64,000 nucleotides of DNA from positions 10,867,246-10,931,245 of the forward strand of contig CM032119.1 of assembly GCA_018894105.1 (NCBI GenBank), given 5' to 3'. This document shows, in pieces, positions 60,441 through 64,000 of this stretch. The notes below the pieces were generated by a model, which saw only the letters and a program-made list of their open reading frames with translations, ran no database searches and had not been told where the DNA came from. Positions within the stretch are counted from its first letter, which is position 1. Every line of letters begins with the position of its first letter. The stretch is from Jacaranda mimosifolia. Lineage: Eukaryota; Streptophyta; Magnoliopsida; Lamiales; Bignoniaceae. The translations under genes were made by a program, and so were the position numbers.

Positions 60441-62622
60441 CTAGCATGTGCCTGATGCGATGCATCGAAAATAATTCTAAAATTAAAATAATTTATTTTG
60501 TAATAATATTTATTTTACTTCATGTGATTAAAACATGAATTGTAATTATTTTTAACATTTAAAGAAAGAAAATCTATAGCACAACGGTGTGGGACTCATA
60601 AATATTTATGTAAAATAACAAATAATTACTTCTTTGTTAAAGAGTTAGGAGTTTAAGAAATAAATAATTATAAATTAATTGATATATAAGTTCTTAACTT
60701 ATCAAAGTCTTTAAAATTTAATTATTTTTATAATAATATTTTTTAGATATATAAAATAATTTTAGATAAAACTATATAGAGAATGTAATAATTTCATTAA
60801 ATAATTTGTTTCAAATATAAACAGTTACTTCCTATAATAACTATAAACTCTGAATTTTAATTTTATATTATTAATTTAATCATTTTAGTTTTTTGGCAAT
60901 ATAATAATGGAGAACTCACTTTCAATTATTTGAAATAAATTCTTTTATGTGGGATATATATATATATAGTTGATATAGTTGAAATTTTTTAAAAGTTTGA
61001 TAAACGACCCCTTAAATAGCAAATGATAGCAATTTTTGTATTTTTTAATATATTTAATTACTCTATTGTATAATTATATAGCATACATATATTTTAACAT
61101 TTATGCTTATAATTATTCATAAAAATACTTTTACATAGATTACTAATGTGTGATAAAAAATAAAAAATAAAAGTTTGACTAAAAGTAAGTAACCATGTAA
61201 TTATTCGTATACTTTTATATACTTATAAAAGAAACTTATGAAAGATTGATATTTTATTTTGAATTGAATATTATAAACTTATTATATTATTCATGTATGT
61301 AATATATGTTAATTGATAATTTCAAAAATAATAAAATAATTATATATATAAATAAATATATTTAATTACTCTACTGTATAATTACATAGTGTACATATAT
61401 AATTATTCATAAAAATACTTTTACATGGATTACTGATGTGTGATAAAAAAAAAAAAAAAAGTTTGACTAAAAGTAAGTAACCATGTAATTATTCGTATAC
61501 TTTTAGATACTTATAAAAGAAACTTATGAAAGATTGATATTTTATTTTGAATTGAATATTATAAATTTACTTATTATATTATTCATGTACGTAATATATG
61601 TTAATTGATAATTTCAAAAATAATAAAATAATTATATATATAAATAAATATATTTAATTACTCTATTGTATAATTACATAGCGTACATTTATTTTAACAT
61701 TTATGCTCATATTATTCATAAAAATACTTTTACATGGATTACTGATGTGTGATAAAAAAAAAAAGTTTGACTAAAAGAAAACAACCGTGTAATTATTCGT
61801 ATACTTTTATATACTTATAAAAGAAACTTATGAAAGATTGATATTTTATTTTGAATTGAATATTATCAATTTACTTATTATATTATTCATGTACGTAATA
61901 TATGTTAATTGATAATTTCAAAAATAATAAAATAATTATATATATAATAAAAATAAATAAATTTTACTTATCAGAGTTGTATGGACTATTAAGAGATATT
62001 TTAGCTTATAAAAATTGTATGTCACAAATTGCTTATTGAGTTAGTTATCGAATAATTAATAACCTAATGTAAGTTATTTTCATAAATAAAGTATAAAGAG
62101 GTTATATATTTACTCTAACAAACAATATTGAACATTTAAAATTCTCAAATATTATGAAAATGTAACTGTAACTTTCAAATTATTAAGAAATCATACAAAA
62201 AAGCTTTATATTTAAAAAAAATTATTTGCTTATTTATCATATCAAAATATATAAGTATATATATGTATATATATCTCTAATTTAAAAAACGTATTTAGTA
62301 AAATATTCTACACTATTTATATTTTCTTAATTCTTGTATTTATTTTTTAAATTTTCTCATTTTATAAATTTCTATATAAACTTAGAGTTAGTAATTCTTG
62401 ATATTCCATAACTTATTTAAGTATAAAATATCTTCAAGTATAGTATTTTTAGTTGAAATATTTATATTATTTTGTTTACTTAGTAATAGATTTTCTTTCG
62501 TTAAATGTTAAAAATAATTACAATTCATATTTTAACCATATGAAGTAAAATAAATATTATTACAAAATAAATTATTTCAATCTTAGAGTTATTTTTGATG
62601 CATCGCATAGGGCACATGCTAG
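60441..62622. mobile_element. 2,182-bp non-autonomous element with 136-bp terminal inverted repeats
   Basis: The left terminus (60441-60576) begins CTAGCATGTGCCTGATGCGA. The right terminus (62487-62622) is its reverse complement, beginning CTAGCATGTGCCCTATGCGA, with about 90% or better agreement over all 136 bp. Just inside each end is TGCGATGCATC. The interior is AT-rich, non-coding, and contains three tandem ~300-bp repeats. No target duplication is clear: the left flank is (CA)n and the right flank is TATAATAG. Superfamily is therefore uncertain; long termini suggest a Mutator-type element, but this is not proven. Confidence 0.85.
61049..61946. repeat. Three tandem ~300-bp repeats
   Basis: Units start at TATATTTAATTACTCTA at 61049, 61357 and 61649 (lengths 308, 292 and ~298). 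Each contains GTGTGATAAAAAA, AAGTTTGACTAAAAG, ATTCGTATACTTTTA, GAAAGATTGATATTTTATTT and ends in AATAATTATATATATAA. Copies differ mainly in A-run length and small indels, so the triplication is fairly recent. Confidence 0.93.
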
Positions 62623-62760
62623 TATAATAGTATAGATATATATATATATATATCTTTTATTTATGCCATTTGAGTTTCAGTTCATATGATTAACATTAAT
62701 TACCATTTATAATTAATGGGTACACGCATTGGTATCATTAGCTATTCCCATCTGCATTAG

Positions 62761-62791
<31 letters not shown>

Positions 62792-63292
62792 CCCAAATCA
62801 ATTAGTAGTGGCTAGCACAGTTGATTCTTTGCTAATTGGGGTCCTAGACTTTTAGTAGTGCTATAAACCTCTTTTTTAGATGCTGTTAAAATATTTGCTT
62901 CCCAAGAAAAACAGTGTACTAATTAATTAATTGAAAAATATTATTTCTCCTTCATATATACACGTTTCCATAACATTCGGGAGCATCGCTGGCTTATGCA
63001 GATCAATTAGAATAAAAAAATGGAGCATACAGGGTTAGTCGTCATATTATTATCTCTTTATCTTAGTTATGTCCGCGTATTATGGTATAAAAATTTAATG
63101 GTCAAATTCTTGGGAGTGAAAGTAACTTAGGTAAATTGCATTTTACCCTGTATTTTTTTTGAAAGGGGTGTAGTACCTCGTGTGTTGTAAAAAAGATGCA
63201 TTATCTTATTGTATTTTAAAAGATCTAACATTTGATTTTGAGAATCCAACATGGGATTTGGATATATCGCCTTTTTTTAAAAAAATAAATAA
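62623..63292. other. Intergenic, no gene seen
   Basis: AT-rich, with (TA)n at 62636-62651 and 62759-62787. Confidence 0.5.
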
Positions 63293-63675
63293 ATTAAGAG
63301 TGTATTTGATTAATTTTAATACTTTAAAATTAAATTTTATAAACTCATACGTTTTATAAGATATTTTTAAAATTTATAAGATGTTGTATTTTATATTATA
63401 AATAAGCTCATAAATTATTCGGATGAAAATAATATACTATTTACAAAATGTTTGTAATGATAATTTTATAATTAATACTATTCAAATTTAAGGAATTTGT
63501 TAAGATATTAAAAGTAAGTGAGGAACTCTTCATTAGCTTTTAAAAAGTTTATAATATTAGATTATTTTGGGAACTTATAAACTCTTATTTTAAAAAATAT
63601 ATAAAATATTTTTTGACATCTTATAACTTCTCAATAATCTTATAAGATATTTTGATCAAATCATCAATCATGAGG
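63293..63675. mobile_element. Probable MITE with TTTGAT-type inverted ends
   Basis: The left end GTATTTGATTAATTTTAATA and the right end, reverse complemented (GATTTGATCAAAATATCTTA), are similar. Inside are many CTTATAAG/TTATAAACTC phrases in both orientations. Non-coding; boundaries approximate. Confidence 0.45.
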
Positions 63676-63705
63676 AGCTTATATATATAGGCTCATCTAA
63701 AAGCC

Positions 63706-64000
63706 ATCAGGGTGTTTGGTTAAGCTTATTTGAACGATTTTGTAAGCTCCTACATCTTGTAAGAAGTTCTTGAAACTTTAGATCTTACTTTAGGAACAAC
63801 GTCTTAGTATTTGAATACAATAAGATTTTAGAGCTTATAAAATATAAGTAGTAACACTTTTATAATTAATTTGGTTAAAATTAAAAAAAATTATTAAAAT
63901 TTTATTAATAAATTAAGAACTCCCTACTTTTTCTTTAAAAGAGCTTATAAGATTTTTCAGGAGCTCACAAACTCTTTTTTTTTTTTTTTTTTGGAAAAGT
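63706..64000. mobile_element. MITE of the GGGTGTTTGGTTAAGCTTAT type, cut by the window end
   Basis: It starts AGGGTGTTTGGTTAAGCTTA and shares GAGCTTATAA and AAACTC phrases with the preceding MITE-like repeat, so the two may be related. The right end lies beyond the window. Confidence 0.45.

Noticed and set aside
1..64000. tRNA, rRNA and microRNA genes
   Set aside because: No tRNA A/B boxes with a plausible cloverleaf, rRNA segments or convincing miRNA precursors were recognised by eye; a covariance-model scan would be decisive.

Overview
This is nuclear DNA of a flowering plant, probably a eudicot. It is very AT-rich and gene-poor, and it is built mostly from nested transposable elements. 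Only one gene looks intact: a three-exon heavy-metal-associated isoprenylated plant protein (HIPP) at 33035-34983 (+). It has an MxCxxC metal-binding motif, clean splice sites, a C-terminal CaaX box, a TATA box and a poly(A) signal.

Left part (1-9.5 kb): a decayed PIF/Harbinger transposon on the minus strand, with a DDE transposase, a Myb/SANT-like accessory ORF, a second Myb/SANT-like fragment and a possible GRF zinc finger. It is followed by an AT-rich ~120-bp minisatellite, about 4 kb without a recognisable gene, and a 64-nt palindrome. From 10.2 to 16.3 kb lie ordered, broken exons of a membrane-tethered NAC transcription factor (NTL type).

18.1-23.3 kb: a CACTA-like element without recognisable transposase. 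It carries exon-like pieces of at least two unrelated host genes (acetolactate synthase small subunit; a class IV PLP aminotransferase of the plant D-amino-acid transaminase type) and one unassigned exon-like ORF. A hAT-type MITE with an 8-bp target duplication has inserted into it. 23.6-28.1 kb is a three-level nest: a MITE split by a Tat-like solo LTR, itself split by a Tekay-like solo LTR. 28.8-31.8 kb is a Mutator-like element with ~680-bp terminal inverted repeats and a 9-bp target duplication. It ends 1.2 kb upstream of the HIPP start codon, and a G-quadruplex motif lies between them.

35.5-50.0 kb is a complete but dead Ty3/gypsy element of the Tat lineage: 651/652-bp LTRs, perfect CATAT target duplication, gag, protease, RT, two RNase H domains and integrase. 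It also has a long antisense ORF resembling the plant mobile domain (PMD) proteins known from Tat elements, split by a second Tekay-like solo LTR with perfect GCTAC duplications. The Tat element sits at the 5' edge of an older LTR element (about 50.0-54.1 kb), which is itself broken by a MITE.

Right part (54-64 kb): intergenic DNA with microsatellites and homopolymer runs, one clear Tourist-like MITE with TTA duplications, a 2,182-bp element with 136-bp inverted termini enclosing three tandem ~300-bp repeats, and further MITE-like repeats at the window edge. All assignments are from reading the sequence; no database search was run.
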